From an uncultured Pelagibacteraceae bacterium (GTDB lineage Bacteria > Pseudomonadota > Alphaproteobacteria > Pelagibacterales > Pelagibacteraceae): 60,324 nt of DNA. Made by a program: the position numbers and the translations under genes. This document shows positions 40,148 to 49,210 of the stretch, one piece after another. The DNA lies in contig CACHSP010000005.1 of NCBI GenBank assembly GCA_902582605.1, forward strand, positions 1-60,324, given 5' to 3'. The notes under the pieces were generated by a model. The model had not been told where the DNA came from and ran no database searches. It worked only from the letters and a program-made list of their open reading frames with translations. How positions within the stretch are numbered: the first letter of the stretch is position 1; each line of letters begins with the position of its first letter.

Positions 40148-41434
40148 ATGGAAGATTTCAAAGTTAAAGATTTGACCCAAGCTGAGTTTGGAAGAAAAGA
40201 AATTTCAATAGCAGAGAGTGAAATGCCTGGCTTAATGGCTTTAAGAGAAGAATACTCTGGAAAGTCACCGCTAAAAGGAGCGAAAATTATTGGATGTCTG
40301 CACATGACTATTCAAACAGCTGTTTTAATTGAAACACTAGTTGCTTTAGGTGCAGAGGTAAGATGGTCATCATGTAACATTTTTTCAACTCAAGATCATG
40401 CAGCGGCTGCAATCGCCAAAGCTGGGATTCCAGTATATGCATGGAAGGGAGAAACTGAAGAGGAATATATTTGGTGTATTAAAAAAACTATTGAGGGTAA
40501 AAAAGATTGGGCGCCTAACATGCTTTTAGATGATGGAGGAGACCTCACTGCAATGATGCACCAAGAGTATAAAGAATTACTTAAAAATGTGAAAGGTGTT
40601 TCAGAGGAGACAACAACAGGCATTAAAGCTCTTAATAAAATGGAAAAAGAGAAAACTTTGTTAGTGCCTGCAATAAATGTAAATGATTCTGTCACCAAAT
40701 CTAAATTTGACAATCTCTATGGATGTAGAGAGAGTTTAGTTGATGGCATAAGAAGAGCTACAGATGTTATGATGTCTGGAAAAATTGCTATAGTAGCTGG
40801 ATTTGGAGATGTCGGTAAAGGAAGCGCTGCATCTTTAAGACAAAGTGGTGCTAGAGTATTAGTTACAGAAGCTGATCCAATTTGTGCATTACAAGCAGCA
40901 ATGGAGGGTTACGAAGTGGTTTTGATGGAAGAGGCAATTAGCAAAGCTGACATCGTCGTTACAGCGACTGGTAACAAAGATATTGTTACAGCTGATCACA
41001 TGAGAGAAATGAAAGATAGAGCAATTTTGTGTAACATAGGACACTTTGATAATGAAATTCAAGTTGAAGCTTTGAAAAATTATAAATGGACTGAAGTAAA
41101 ACCTCAAGTTCACGAGATAGAATTACCAAGTAAAAAAAGGATTATTTTATTAGCAGAAGGTAGATTAGTTAATTTAGGTTGTGCCACAGGTCATCCAAGT
41201 TTTGTAATGAGCGCATCGTTTACTAACCAAGTGATTGCACAGATAGAGCTTTGGAATAATCATAAAAACTACGAGAACAAAGTTTATGTTTTACCAAAAC
41301 ATCTAGACGAGAAGGTTGCCACACTTCATCTTAAGAAAGTTGGAGCAAAATTAACCAAATTATCAAAAGAACAGGCGGACTATATAAGTGTTGGAGTCGA
41401 AGGTCCTTTTAAACCTAATGCCTACCGCTATTAA
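40148..41434 (+). CDS. ahcY: Adenosylhomocysteinase
   Basis: AhcY reversibly hydrolyses S-adenosylhomocysteine to adenosine and homocysteine, relieving product inhibition of methyltransferases. Motifs include [47 protein letters not shown], the NAD-binding [15 protein letters not shown] and [18 protein letters not shown], ending KPNAYRY. At 428 residues it resembles the compact form without the about 40-residue insertion common in proteobacterial homologues of 465-470 residues. The 45-bp gap upstream is too short for a full SAH riboswitch. It follows chvG and overlaps tsaE. Confidence 0.96.
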   Translation: MEDFKVKDLTQAEFGRKEISIAESEMPGLMALREEYSGKSPLKGAKIIGCLHMTIQTAVLIETLVALGAEVRWSSCNIFSTQDHAAAAIAKAGIPVYAWKGETEEEYIWCIKKTIEGKKDWAPNMLLDDGGDLTAMMHQEYKELLKNVKGVSEETTTGIKALNKMEKEKTLLVPAINVNDSVTKSKFDNLYGCRESLVDGIRRATDVMMSGKIAIVAGFGDVGKGSAASLRQSGARVLVTEADPICALQAAMEGYEVVLMEEAISKADIVVTATGNKDIVTADHMREMKDRAILCNIGHFDNEIQVEALKNYKWTEVKPQVHEIELPSKKRIILLAEGRLVNLGCATGHPSFVMSASFTNQVIAQIELWNNHKNYENKVYVLPKHLDEKVATLHLKKVGAKLTKLSKEQADYISVGVEGPFKPNAYRY

Positions 41435-41867
41435 AAGTGATAGAATAGATTTATCTTTAGAAAAAGAAACAGAGGAACTTGCTGGTACATTTTTAAAAAA
41501 AATCAAGCCTGGATCTTGTGTTTTTTTATATGGTGAAATCGGAGTTGGAAAAACTACTTTTATTAGATATCTTATTAATCAATTTCAAAAACTTTATAAA
41601 TTAGAGATAACAGAGGTTACAAGTCCCACTTTTAATTTGTTAAATGAATATCCAATAAATGATTTCAAGATAAATCATTATGATCTATTTAGATTAAAAT
41701 CTGCCGAGGAAATTAAAAATTTAGATTTATTTGAAGATAATAAAAACATAATTACTTTAGTAGAATGGCCACAAATAATTAAAGAAAAACCAAAAAATTT
41801 GATAGAATTATTTTTCGAGTATGGAAAAGATCACAAAACTAGATCTGTGCAAATTAAAGGTTTATAG
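41418..41867 (+). CDS. tsaE: tRNA threonylcarbamoyladenosine biosynthesis ATPase
   Basis: TsaE is the ATPase that supports TsaBD in making t6A37 on ANN-decoding tRNAs. Walker A is GEIGVGKT (39-46); [24 protein letters not shown] and LVEWPQ are family signatures. I chose the ATG at 41418, which overlaps ahcY by 17 bp; the frame is open to 41388, but that would add ten residues without homology. It heads the tsaE-amgK-murU block, the usual alphaproteobacterial order. Confidence 0.94.
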   Translation: MPTAIKSDRIDLSLEKETEELAGTFLKKIKPGSCVFLYGEIGVGKTTFIRYLINQFQKLYKLEITEVTSPTFNLLNEYPINDFKINHYDLFRLKSAEEIKNLDLFEDNKNIITLVEWPQIIKEKPKNLIELFFEYGKDHKTRSVQIKGL

Positions 41868-41880
41868 CTTCTATTCCTGA

Positions 41881-42819
41881 ATGCCAAAATTAATAAAAAT
41901 AAAGGGGGATGCGTCTTTTAGAAGTTTTTTTAGAAAGAAAGTAAATGGTAAATCTTCTATTGTTGTTTACGCCAAAAAAGAAAAATTTAAAAATTTACTT
42001 GTATACGATGCAGTAAATAAAATTTTAAGCAAGAATAATATTTTATCACCAAGATTATATACTCAAAGATATGATAAAAATTTCATTGAAATAGAAGATT
42101 TTGGAAATGAAACTATTTTCAAAATATTGAAAAAAAAGGGTAAAAATAAACTAAGCTATTTTAATCAAATAATTAAATTGCTAATACAAATGCAGACTAT
42201 CAAACATAGAAAAGTAAAAAATTTTAAAAATCAAAATTATACAATTCCAAAATACGATAAAAAAATTTTGATAAATGAGGCAAATTTATTTTGTGATTGG
42301 TATGTAAAGAATAATTTATCAAAATTAAAGAAAAAAAAATTTTGTAAAAATTTTAAAAAGATTATTAAAGGATTAACTTTAAAATTGAAATTAAAAGATA
42401 ATATTTTCGTCCATAGAGATTTTCATGTTTCAAATTTAATGTTAGTTAAAAACCAAATAGGTATTATTGATAGTCAGGACGCATTAATTGGCAACAAAGC
42501 TTACGATTTAGCTTCTTTGATAGATGATGTAAGACTAAAAACTCCTAACTCATTTAAAGATAAAATCTTTAAATTTTATATAAAAAAACAAAAAAAATTG
42601 GACATTAAAAAATTCAAGAATGATTTTGAAATATTATCAGTTTTAAGAAATCTAAAAATTATTGGAATATTTACCCGTCTTTCACTCAGGGATAAAAAAA
42701 AAAATTACCTAAAATTAATTCCCTACACTTGGCAACTGATTAATATGCGTATTGATCAAAACCAAACATTCATTGATTTGAAAAATTTATTAAATCAGAA
42801 TTTTAAAAAGATTAAATGA
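41881..42819 (+). CDS. amgK: AmgK-type sugar kinase (N-acetylmuramate/N-acetylglucosamine kinase)
   Basis: AmgK phosphorylates MurNAc and GlcNAc at the anomeric carbon in the MurU peptidoglycan-recycling route that bypasses de novo, fosfomycin-sensitive UDP-MurNAc synthesis. It is an aminoglycoside-phosphotransferase fold protein with the N-terminal GDASFRSFFRKK, the catalytic loop VHRDFHVSNLML (177-188) and the metal-binding IIDSQDA (Asp198). At 312 residues it is slightly short. It sits between tsaE and murU, overlapping murU by 4 bp, which strongly supports the function. Confidence 0.87.
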   Translation: MPKLIKIKGDASFRSFFRKKVNGKSSIVVYAKKEKFKNLLVYDAVNKILSKNNILSPRLYTQRYDKNFIEIEDFGNETIFKILKKKGKNKLSYFNQIIKLLIQMQTIKHRKVKNFKNQNYTIPKYDKKILINEANLFCDWYVKNNLSKLKKKKFCKNFKKIIKGLTLKLKLKDNIFVHRDFHVSNLMLVKNQIGIIDSQDALIGNKAYDLASLIDDVRLKTPNSFKDKIFKFYIKKQKKLDIKKFKNDFEILSVLRNLKIIGIFTRLSLRDKKKNYLKLIPYTWQLINMRIDQNQTFIDLKNLLNQNFKKIK

Positions 42820-43505
42820 GAATTAAAACAGCTTTGATATTATGTGCAGGCCTCGGAACAAGGTTAAATCCTCTTACTTTAAAGACACCTAAACCTCTTT
42901 TAAAATTGAATAATAAAACAATGTTAGAGATATGCATAAATCTAACTATGAAACTGGGTGTCCAAAATATTTTAATCAACACATTTCATTTAGGTGATCA
43001 AATTTCAAAATTTATTGAAAATAAAAAGTTTCCAATAAATATTCAAATAATCAAAGAAGAAAATGAAATACTTAATACAGGTGGGGGAATATTAAATTTG
43101 ATCAATTATTCAGATAACAATGATTTCATAATCTTTAACCCTGATACTTTATGGCACAAAGATTATTTTCATGAAATCACTCAAATGCAAAATTTTTATT
43201 TTTCAAATAAATTAGATAATGTACTCCTGTTATCAAATAAAGAATTGAGTTTCGATAAAAATTTTTTAGGTGATTTTACATTGGAAAATAATTTGTTAAA
43301 AAAAAATGAAAAAAATGATTTGATATATATTGGTTGTCAAATTCTGAACAAAAGTTTATTTAAAGAATATACAATCTCGAATTTTTCTATTTCAAAAATA
43401 TGGGATAATTTACAAAAAAAAAATAAATTAAATGGTTTTCAAAGTAAAAAAAAATTTTATCATTTAACAAATTTAGATGTCTTTAAAAAACTAAAAGATC
43501 TTTAG
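42816..43505 (+). CDS. murU: N-acetylmuramate-1-phosphate uridylyltransferase
   Basis: MurU makes UDP-MurNAc from MurNAc-1-phosphate, the step after AmgK. The nucleotidyltransferase signature LCAGLGTRLNPL (9-20) with Lys26 in TPKPLLKL, the GGGILNL segment and FNPDTLWH with the metal-binding Asp are visible. At 229 residues it is the usual MurU size and lacks the acyltransferase domain of GlmU. It overlaps amgK by 4 bp and its last 23 bp overlap convergent gpmA. Confidence 0.9.
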   Translation: MRIKTALILCAGLGTRLNPLTLKTPKPLLKLNNKTMLEICINLTMKLGVQNILINTFHLGDQISKFIENKKFPINIQIIKEENEILNTGGGILNLINYSDNNDFIIFNPDTLWHKDYFHEITQMQNFYFSNKLDNVLLLSNKELSFDKNFLGDFTLENNLLKKNEKNDLIYIGCQILNKSLFKEYTISNFSISKIWDNLQKKNKLNGFQSKKKFYHLTNLDVFKKLKDL

Positions 43506-44196
43506 CTCTTTCCTTATCAAGATATTCACATTTTGCTATTTTAAAATTTTCTTTAAATTCTATAAACATTGGGTTTCCAGTCGGGATTTCTAAATTAGAA
43601 ATTTGTGTATTATCTAAATTAAATAAATTTTTACATAAAGCTCTGATAGAGTTTCCGTGTGCAGATATTAAAACATTATTATTTTTTAAATTTTCTTTCA
43701 CGTGTTCTTCAAAAAAATTTATAACTCTTTCATAAGTATCTTTTAAAGACTCAGTGTTAGGCAATAATTCTTTCGGAATTTGTTTATAAGTATCAATGTT
43801 AAGTGGATGATACGGACTTTCCTTTTTTAGCGGATCTGGTCTTAGATCCCATGATCTTCTAAACTCATGAATTTTATCCTCACCAATTTTTTTACTCATT
43901 TCAATTTTATTTAAACCAGTTAGTGCTCCGTAATGTCTCTCATTCAATTGCCAAGCTCTAGTAAAATTTTTTTTATCATCTAATTCTTGTTGAATTATTT
44001 TAAGAGTGTTATTTGCTCTTAATTGAAGAGAAGAGTAATAAAAATCAATTTTAATGTTTTTGTTTTTCAATAAGGATCCTGCTTTTTTTGCCTCCAATAT
44101 ACCTTTTTCGGTCAAATCAACATCCACCCAACCAGTAAATTTTTTCTCTAAATTCCAAGTACTTTGTCCATGTCTTACTAAGATTAAAAAACTCAT
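43483..44196 (-). CDS. gpmA: 2,3-bisphosphoglycerate-dependent phosphoglycerate mutase
   Basis: GpmA interconverts 3- and 2-phosphoglycerate in glycolysis and gluconeogenesis. The phosphohistidine is His9 in VRHGQSTWN; NLEKKFTGWVDVDLTEKG, RAWQLNERHYGALTGLNK, RRSWDLRPDPL and ISAHGNSIRAL are the dPGM signatures. At 237 residues it is the typical alphaproteobacterial size. It stands alone on the minus strand, overlapping murU at its 3' end and divergent from the VanZ-like gene. Confidence 0.95.
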   Translation of the reverse strand: MSFLILVRHGQSTWNLEKKFTGWVDVDLTEKGILEAKKAGSLLKNKNIKIDFYYSSLQLRANNTLKIIQQELDDKKNFTRAWQLNERHYGALTGLNKIEMSKKIGEDKIHEFRRSWDLRPDPLKKESPYHPLNIDTYKQIPKELLPNTESLKDTYERVINFFEEHVKENLKNNNVLISAHGNSIRALCKNLFNLDNTQISNLEIPTGNPMFIEFKENFKIAKCEYLDKERAKDLLVF

Positions 44197-44241
44197 ATAA
44201 TTATCTTTAAATTAAATTTATAAATAAAACTATCAAATTGA

Positions 44242-44637
44242 ATGATAAATTTTTTTTCAAAATTTAAAATATTTTTTTTTGTAATTAATTTATTATTAAT
44301 TGTCTTATATTTATTCCCTGGAAGTTTATTGGGATGTATTTTTTTTAATAATTGTAAAGTGCAACCACAAATTACATCAGATTTTATAATATCATCTAAC
44401 CATTTTTACGCTTTTGGTTTAGTTACTATTTTAGGATATTTGACTTTTTTAAATTCAGAAAGATTAAGACAAGTTTTATATTATCTTTTAGTAATTTCAG
44501 TTCTATTAGAAGTATTTCATATAGTAATTCCTGAAAGGAGTTTTCAGTGGTCAGATCTGTTTGGAAATTTATTAGGGGTAGTAGTTGTAATTTTTGTTAA
44601 GAGTCTTATAAATAAATATGGTACTACTAAAGAATAA
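44242..44637 (+). CDS. VanZ-like small membrane protein
   Basis: This 131-residue protein has about four membrane helices (about 9-28, 52-70, 76-92, 107-125). The segment ERSFQWSDLFGNLLGVV near the C-terminus matches the VanZ-like family, whose founder gives low teicoplanin resistance and whose biochemical role is not settled. A cell-surface role is hinted at by the overlapping downstream lysozyme-fold lipoprotein (20-bp overlap). No enzymatic residues can be named. Confidence 0.65.
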   Translation: MINFFSKFKIFFFVINLLLIVLYLFPGSLLGCIFFNNCKVQPQITSDFIISSNHFYAFGLVTILGYLTFLNSERLRQVLYYLLVISVLLEVFHIVIPERSFQWSDLFGNLLGVVVVIFVKSLINKYGTTKE

Positions 44638-45217
44638 ACTTATTGTATTATTTATTTTTTTCTTAACAGGATGTTCATCAATTCCATCAAATACTGCAAA
44701 TAGTTGTTCAATATTTAATGAGCGTTATCTCTGGTATAAGTATGCGAAAAAAACAGAGCAAAAATGGGGAACTCCTATTTATATTCAATTAGCTATAATA
44801 AAAATGGAGTCAGATTTTGACTGGTTAGCTAAACCAGCTAGACAAAAAATATTTAAAGTAATCCCTTATAAACGCCCATCAAGTTCATTTGGATATTCTC
44901 AGGCAGTCAAAGGGACTTGGGAACAATATAAAAAAGAAACGGGAAATAAGTTAGCAACAAGAGTTAGATTTAAAGATAGTGTTGATTTCATTGGTTGGTA
45001 TACCAGCAAATCAGAAACAATTTTAAAAATTTCCAAACAAGATGCTTTTAAACAATATTTGGCCTATCATGAGGGCTGGGGAAATTTTAAGCATTATAAA
45101 AAAAATAAAAAAGTTATTGGATTAGCTAAAAAAGTTGAGAAACAATCTAATATTTATAAAAAACAATTATTGAGTTGCAGCAATTCTTTAAATAAAAATA
45201 AATATATTATTTTTTAG
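44618..45217 (+). CDS. Lipoprotein with lysozyme/SLT-like fold
   Basis: The N-terminus (MVLLKNKLIVLFIFFLTGCSS) is a lipoprotein signal with lipobox LTGC, so the mature protein should be membrane-anchored. The 199-residue protein resembles transglycosylase SLT-like proteins: IYIQLAIIKMESDF holds the candidate catalytic Glu, followed by SSSFGYSQAVKGTWEQYK and YLAYHEGWGNF. A lytic transglycosylase releasing anhydro-muropeptides is the likely role but not proven. It overlaps the VanZ-like gene upstream and convergent RND permease downstream (11 bp). Confidence 0.72.
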   Translation: MVLLKNKLIVLFIFFLTGCSSIPSNTANSCSIFNERYLWYKYAKKTEQKWGTPIYIQLAIIKMESDFDWLAKPARQKIFKVIPYKRPSSSFGYSQAVKGTWEQYKKETGNKLATRVRFKDSVDFIGWYTSKSETILKISKQDAFKQYLAYHEGWGNFKHYKKNKKVIGLAKKVEKQSNIYKKQLLSCSNSLNKNKYIIF

Positions 45218-48200
45218 AGAGTTCTTTTTTTAACTCCAGGTCTATTACATCAATCCTTTTGGTGTTTTTTGCTAAAGCTAAATACATAGATGGAGTAACA
45301 TATAATGTGAAAAAAGTTGAAATTATCATACCACCCAAGATGGTTGCTCCCACAGCTAATCTTGACCCCTCACCTGCACCTGGGCCGATATTTCCTATAA
45401 CCAAAGGTATCATTGCTATCATTGTACTTAATGATGTCATAATGATAGGTCTAAATCTAACCGCACAAGCCTCTTTCACAGCTAATTCAATACTTTTTCC
45501 TGTAGTCCTTATTCGATTGGCATAATCAACAATTAAAATACTATTTTTAGTCGATATACCAATAAGTATTATCAGAGCGATCTGAGAAAAAATATTAACT
45601 GAACTATTTAAAAATAAAATAAATACTAACCCACCAAAAATTGCCAAAGGAACTGTTAACACTATAATGAATGGATGAATGAATGAATTAAATGTTGCTG
45701 CCATCACCAAGTAAGCTGTTAGTAATGCGAGAGCAAAAATTACAAATAATTCATTACTAGTCTCTTTAATTTCCTCTGATTTACCTTTCCAGGTAATTTG
45801 ATTTTTTGGAGCCAAATCTGCCATAATATTCTCAAAGAATTTTATCGCCTCGATTAAGGTGTATCCTTCATTAATATTTGCAGATATCGTGACTGCTCGT
45901 TGTCTATTGTACCTTGCAAGTTGTTTTGCTGAACCTTCCTCTTTAAAACTAACTAAATTTGATAAAGAGATTAGTTTTCCGTTTGTTTCAGAACGAACAA
46001 AAATTTTAGAAACTCCTTCTTTATTTCTTCTATCAGACAAATATTGCTGAACTACAATTGGGTATTCTTTACCTAATTTATTAAAAGTTGTAATTTTTTT
46101 CCCACCATAAAGAGTTTCAAGTGTTTCTCCTATTGCTTTTGTTGAAACACCTAAATCTTTAGCTTTATTTTTATTGATAACTAATTTCACTTCAGGTTTA
46201 TTTCGATTGTAATCAGACTCAATTCTTGAGAGACTTTTGTTAGACCTTAATTTTCTAATTACTCTTTTTTGAATTTCTTCAAGTTCCTCATAGGTACTTC
46301 CATAAATAACCATTTGCACTGGCTTATTATAATTAGATACCCTGATTGATTGTGGAGATATTGGAAAAGCAAGAGCTTGAGGTAATGTAACAATTTTTCC
46401 AATAGCCTCTCTTAAAACGACTTGTTGTCCTTTTTTCCTATTTTTCCAGTCGTCTAAAAGTGCAATTATGATAAAACTATTATATGAGTTTGCAGAACTA
46501 CCAAATCCAGGTACTCTCATAATAAATCTTGAGTATGGACTATCTTCAGCTTGTAAAAGTGGAATTAATCTAGCTTCGACTTTTTGTGCCTGTTCTTGTG
46601 TGTACTCAAAAGAGCTTCCTTCATCCGTTGCGCCAATAATTAAATAAGCACCACGATCTTCCATTGGCAATAATTCTTTTTTAGAGAAACTAAACAATAA
46701 TACAGAGCAAATAATTATAAATATAATAAAAGAACCTACTGATTTTGTTTTGTGAGCAATTACATCTAAAGTCTCTTTATAAAATTTTGAAAATCCTAAA
46801 AATATTTTTTCAAATTTTTGAATAAAAATCCTCTTTGAAGCCTTCTTATTTAAAAATTTACTTGCGAGCATTGGCGACAAGGTAAGAGCAACAAATGATG
46901 AGACAACTATTGAAAATGATAATGCAATCGCTGTTTCTCTAAATAATGTTCCTGAAATTCCCTCGATAAATATCAGTGGTAAAAATACAGCTACTAGAAT
47001 TAATGTTGTTGCTATGATTGCAAATGAAATTTGTTTAGATCCTTTATAAGCAGCAACTAGTGGGGTTTCCCCATTTTCAATTCTTCGATATATCGCGTCA
47101 GTCATAATCACCGAGTCATCAGTAATTATTCCAATCGCTAAAATAAAACTTAAAAGAACAAATATATTTATGGACAATCCAAAGATATAAAGACCTAAAA
47201 AGGATGCTATTAAGCTTACTGGAAGAGCGATTGCTGGAACGACGACAGCTTTAAGATTTCCGAGAAATAAATAAATTATTAGTACTACTAATACAAAAGC
47301 AATCAAAAGAGTTTTATATACCTCTTCAATAGCAGCCTCAACATAGTTTGCTCTGTTAAATGAAACTCTTAAATCCAATTCACTTGGTAAAGATTTTTTA
47401 ACTTCTACTATCTTTTTTTTGATTTCATTAGAAAGCTCGACTGTTGAGGCTCCACTTCTTGCATAAATACCAATACCTACTGTCTTTAAATTAACCTGAT
47501 CTTTTGTTTGGGCTTTAAAAAGTGTTTTTTCTGAAACAGGTCCAAATTCAATATCGGCAACATCAGATAACTGAATTACTTTATTATTTGTTTTTTTTAT
47601 TGGTAACTGTTTTATCGAATTTATATCGTTGTATGATTTATCTAAATTTAAAGTTAGGTCAATATTATCTGCCTCAAGAGTACCAGCTGGAAGACTTATA
47701 TTTTCTCCACGCATTGCAAGTTCAACTTCCTTAATAGTTAAATCATTCGCGGCGAGTTTAATTGGATCTATCCAAACTCTGATACTTAATTCTCTTAGAC
47801 CACCAACAAGTATCCTTCCAACATTTTTAATACTAGAAAACTGATCCACTAAATATCTTTCTGCATAGTCCCCTAATTCAAGATCACTCCAAGTTGCAGA
47901 TGATAACGACAACCACATAGTCGTAGTAAAACCAGCTGCCCTTTTTAATATTTGAGGAGGATCAGACTCAGATGGTAAATTATCTACAACTCTCGCAACT
48001 CTCTCTCGTATGTCGTTTGCAGCATTATCTAAATCAATACTAGTGTCAAACTCTACATTAATTGTGCTTCTTCCATTCTCAGATTTTGAGTCTATATTTT
48101 TTATACCTTCAGCACCTCCAATAACATCTTCAACGACTTGAGTAACTTCTTGATCCACAATTGATGCTGATGCAGATTTGTAATCTACTTGGACTTGGAC

Positions 48201-48335
48201 TACAGGCGGCTGTATTCCATTGGGTAATTCTCTAACTGGCAATTTCCAAAAGACAAATAAACCAAAAATAATTAAGATTAAAGACATTACCCAAGAAACA
48301 GCTGGTCTTTTTATGCTCAGTTCAGTAATAAACAT
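45207..48335 (-). CDS. RND efflux permease (AcrB/HAE1-type)
   Basis: This 1042-residue proton-driven inner-membrane pump exports drugs, lipids or signalling molecules. It has the 12-TM RND layout with two large periplasmic loops. The N-terminal ITELSIKRPAVSWVMS, the TM4 proton-relay pair in GIITDDSVIMTDAIYRRIE, GISGTLFRETAIALSFSI and the C-terminal half repeat with RFRPIIMTSLSTMIAMIPL are all typical. The substrate is unknown; heavy-metal CusA-type residues are not apparent. The adaptor gene is one base upstream; no outer-membrane TolC homologue is nearby. Confidence 0.94.
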   Translation of the reverse strand: MFITELSIKRPAVSWVMSLILIIFGLFVFWKLPVRELPNGIQPPVVQVQVDYKSASASIVDQEVTQVVEDVIGGAEGIKNIDSKSENGRSTINVEFDTSIDLDNAANDIRERVARVVDNLPSESDPPQILKRAAGFTTTMWLSLSSATWSDLELGDYAERYLVDQFSSIKNVGRILVGGLRELSIRVWIDPIKLAANDLTIKEVELAMRGENISLPAGTLEADNIDLTLNLDKSYNDINSIKQLPIKKTNNKVIQLSDVADIEFGPVSEKTLFKAQTKDQVNLKTVGIGIYARSGASTVELSNEIKKKIVEVKKSLPSELDLRVSFNRANYVEAAIEEVYKTLLIAFVLVVLIIYLFLGNLKAVVVPAIALPVSLIASFLGLYIFGLSINIFVLLSFILAIGIITDDSVIMTDAIYRRIENGETPLVAAYKGSKQISFAIIATTLILVAVFLPLIFIEGISGTLFRETAIALSFSIVVSSFVALTLSPMLASKFLNKKASKRIFIQKFEKIFLGFSKFYKETLDVIAHKTKSVGSFIIFIIICSVLLFSFSKKELLPMEDRGAYLIIGATDEGSSFEYTQEQAQKVEARLIPLLQAEDSPYSRFIMRVPGFGSSANSYNSFIIIALLDDWKNRKKGQQVVLREAIGKIVTLPQALAFPISPQSIRVSNYNKPVQMVIYGSTYEELEEIQKRVIRKLRSNKSLSRIESDYNRNKPEVKLVINKNKAKDLGVSTKAIGETLETLYGGKKITTFNKLGKEYPIVVQQYLSDRRNKEGVSKIFVRSETNGKLISLSNLVSFKEEGSAKQLARYNRQRAVTISANINEGYTLIEAIKFFENIMADLAPKNQITWKGKSEEIKETSNELFVIFALALLTAYLVMAATFNSFIHPFIIVLTVPLAIFGGLVFILFLNSSVNIFSQIALIILIGISTKNSILIVDYANRIRTTGKSIELAVKEACAVRFRPIIMTSLSTMIAMIPLVIGNIGPGAGEGSRLAVGATILGGMIISTFFTLYVTPSMYLALAKNTKRIDVIDLELKKELSKK

Positions 48336-49205
48336 TTATTTTGTAATAGGTTTTATCTTTCCTCTAGGTCTTACTTTTTTTAATCCTTCTGCGACGATTA
48401 TTTCCCCTTCACTTAGTCCAGAAATTACCTCGATGTTTTTATTACTTCTTAGACCTGTTTTAACCTCAGTTTTATTTGCAACATTTTCGCCATTTACTTT
48501 GTAAACATAGGATTTGTCACCTTCAATCATCACACTTGTATCAGGCACACTTAATGAGTTTCTAAGATTAAATTTAACGCTTACTTCTAAAAGAGATCCC
48601 GAAATTAGTTCGAGATCATTATTTTGTACTTTAATTCTGGATAATATACTTCTTGTATCGGCGTTAATCCTGCTTGATACAAAATCAACTTCACCTGAAA
48701 AAGTTTTATCTTTAAAACTAGATAATTTTACGTCAACTGGAAGACCTTTTTTAATAGATGCCGAATAATTTTCTGGAATTTTAATGTCTGAGTAAATAGT
48801 TGAATTATCATCTAATGTTATGATGAATATATTATTAGATACAAGAATATCTTCCGTAAGACCAGTATAACCAAGTACTCCGCTGAATGGAGCTATAATA
48901 TTTCCACTTTTCAACTTGATTAATACATCTCCTTTTTTAACAAAGTCTTTCAATTTTAAATCTTCAAAAAGATCATCTTTTTTTATTTTGAAGGTTTCAG
49001 ATTTTTTTGAGATTGCAGTACCAAAAGTCTCTATTGTTTCAGCAAAATCCTTTTTTACCACTTCGGTGACAATTATTCCTGGAGGAGGTCTTTTACTAAA
49101 TTTTTTTTTAAAATGATTTCCAATCATTGTTCTACCAATAATTACTGCTGCAATGATTAGAAAAAATATTAAAATAATTGATATAGTTTTAGTCGATCTT
49201 TTCAT
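48336..49205 (-). CDS. RND efflux periplasmic adaptor (membrane fusion protein)
   Basis: This protein links the RND permease to an outer-membrane channel. One N-terminal membrane anchor (about 9-27) is followed by lipoyl-like and beta-barrel domains (LKSGNIIAPFSGVLGYTGLTEDILVS, GEVDFVSSRINADTRSILSRIKV, VPDTSVMIEGDKSYVYKV). At 289 residues it is much shorter than AcrA (about 397), with almost no alpha-hairpin between the lipoyl halves. That fits the short MFP subgroup in marine bacteria and may change how it contacts an outer-membrane channel. It lies directly upstream of the permease. Confidence 0.9.
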   Translation of the reverse strand: MKRSTKTISIILIFFLIIAAVIIGRTMIGNHFKKKFSKRPPPGIIVTEVVKKDFAETIETFGTAISKKSETFKIKKDDLFEDLKLKDFVKKGDVLIKLKSGNIIAPFSGVLGYTGLTEDILVSNNIFIITLDDNSTIYSDIKIPENYSASIKKGLPVDVKLSSFKDKTFSGEVDFVSSRINADTRSILSRIKVQNNDLELISGSLLEVSVKFNLRNSLSVPDTSVMIEGDKSYVYKVNGENVANKTEVKTGLRSNKNIEVISGLSEGEIIVAEGLKKVRPRGKIKPITK

Positions 49206-49210
49206 TTTTT

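Noticed and set aside
41388..41417. Upstream start for tsaE
   Set aside because: It would extend the overlap with ahcY to 47 bp and add residues without family similarity; the ATG at 41418 fits TsaE.
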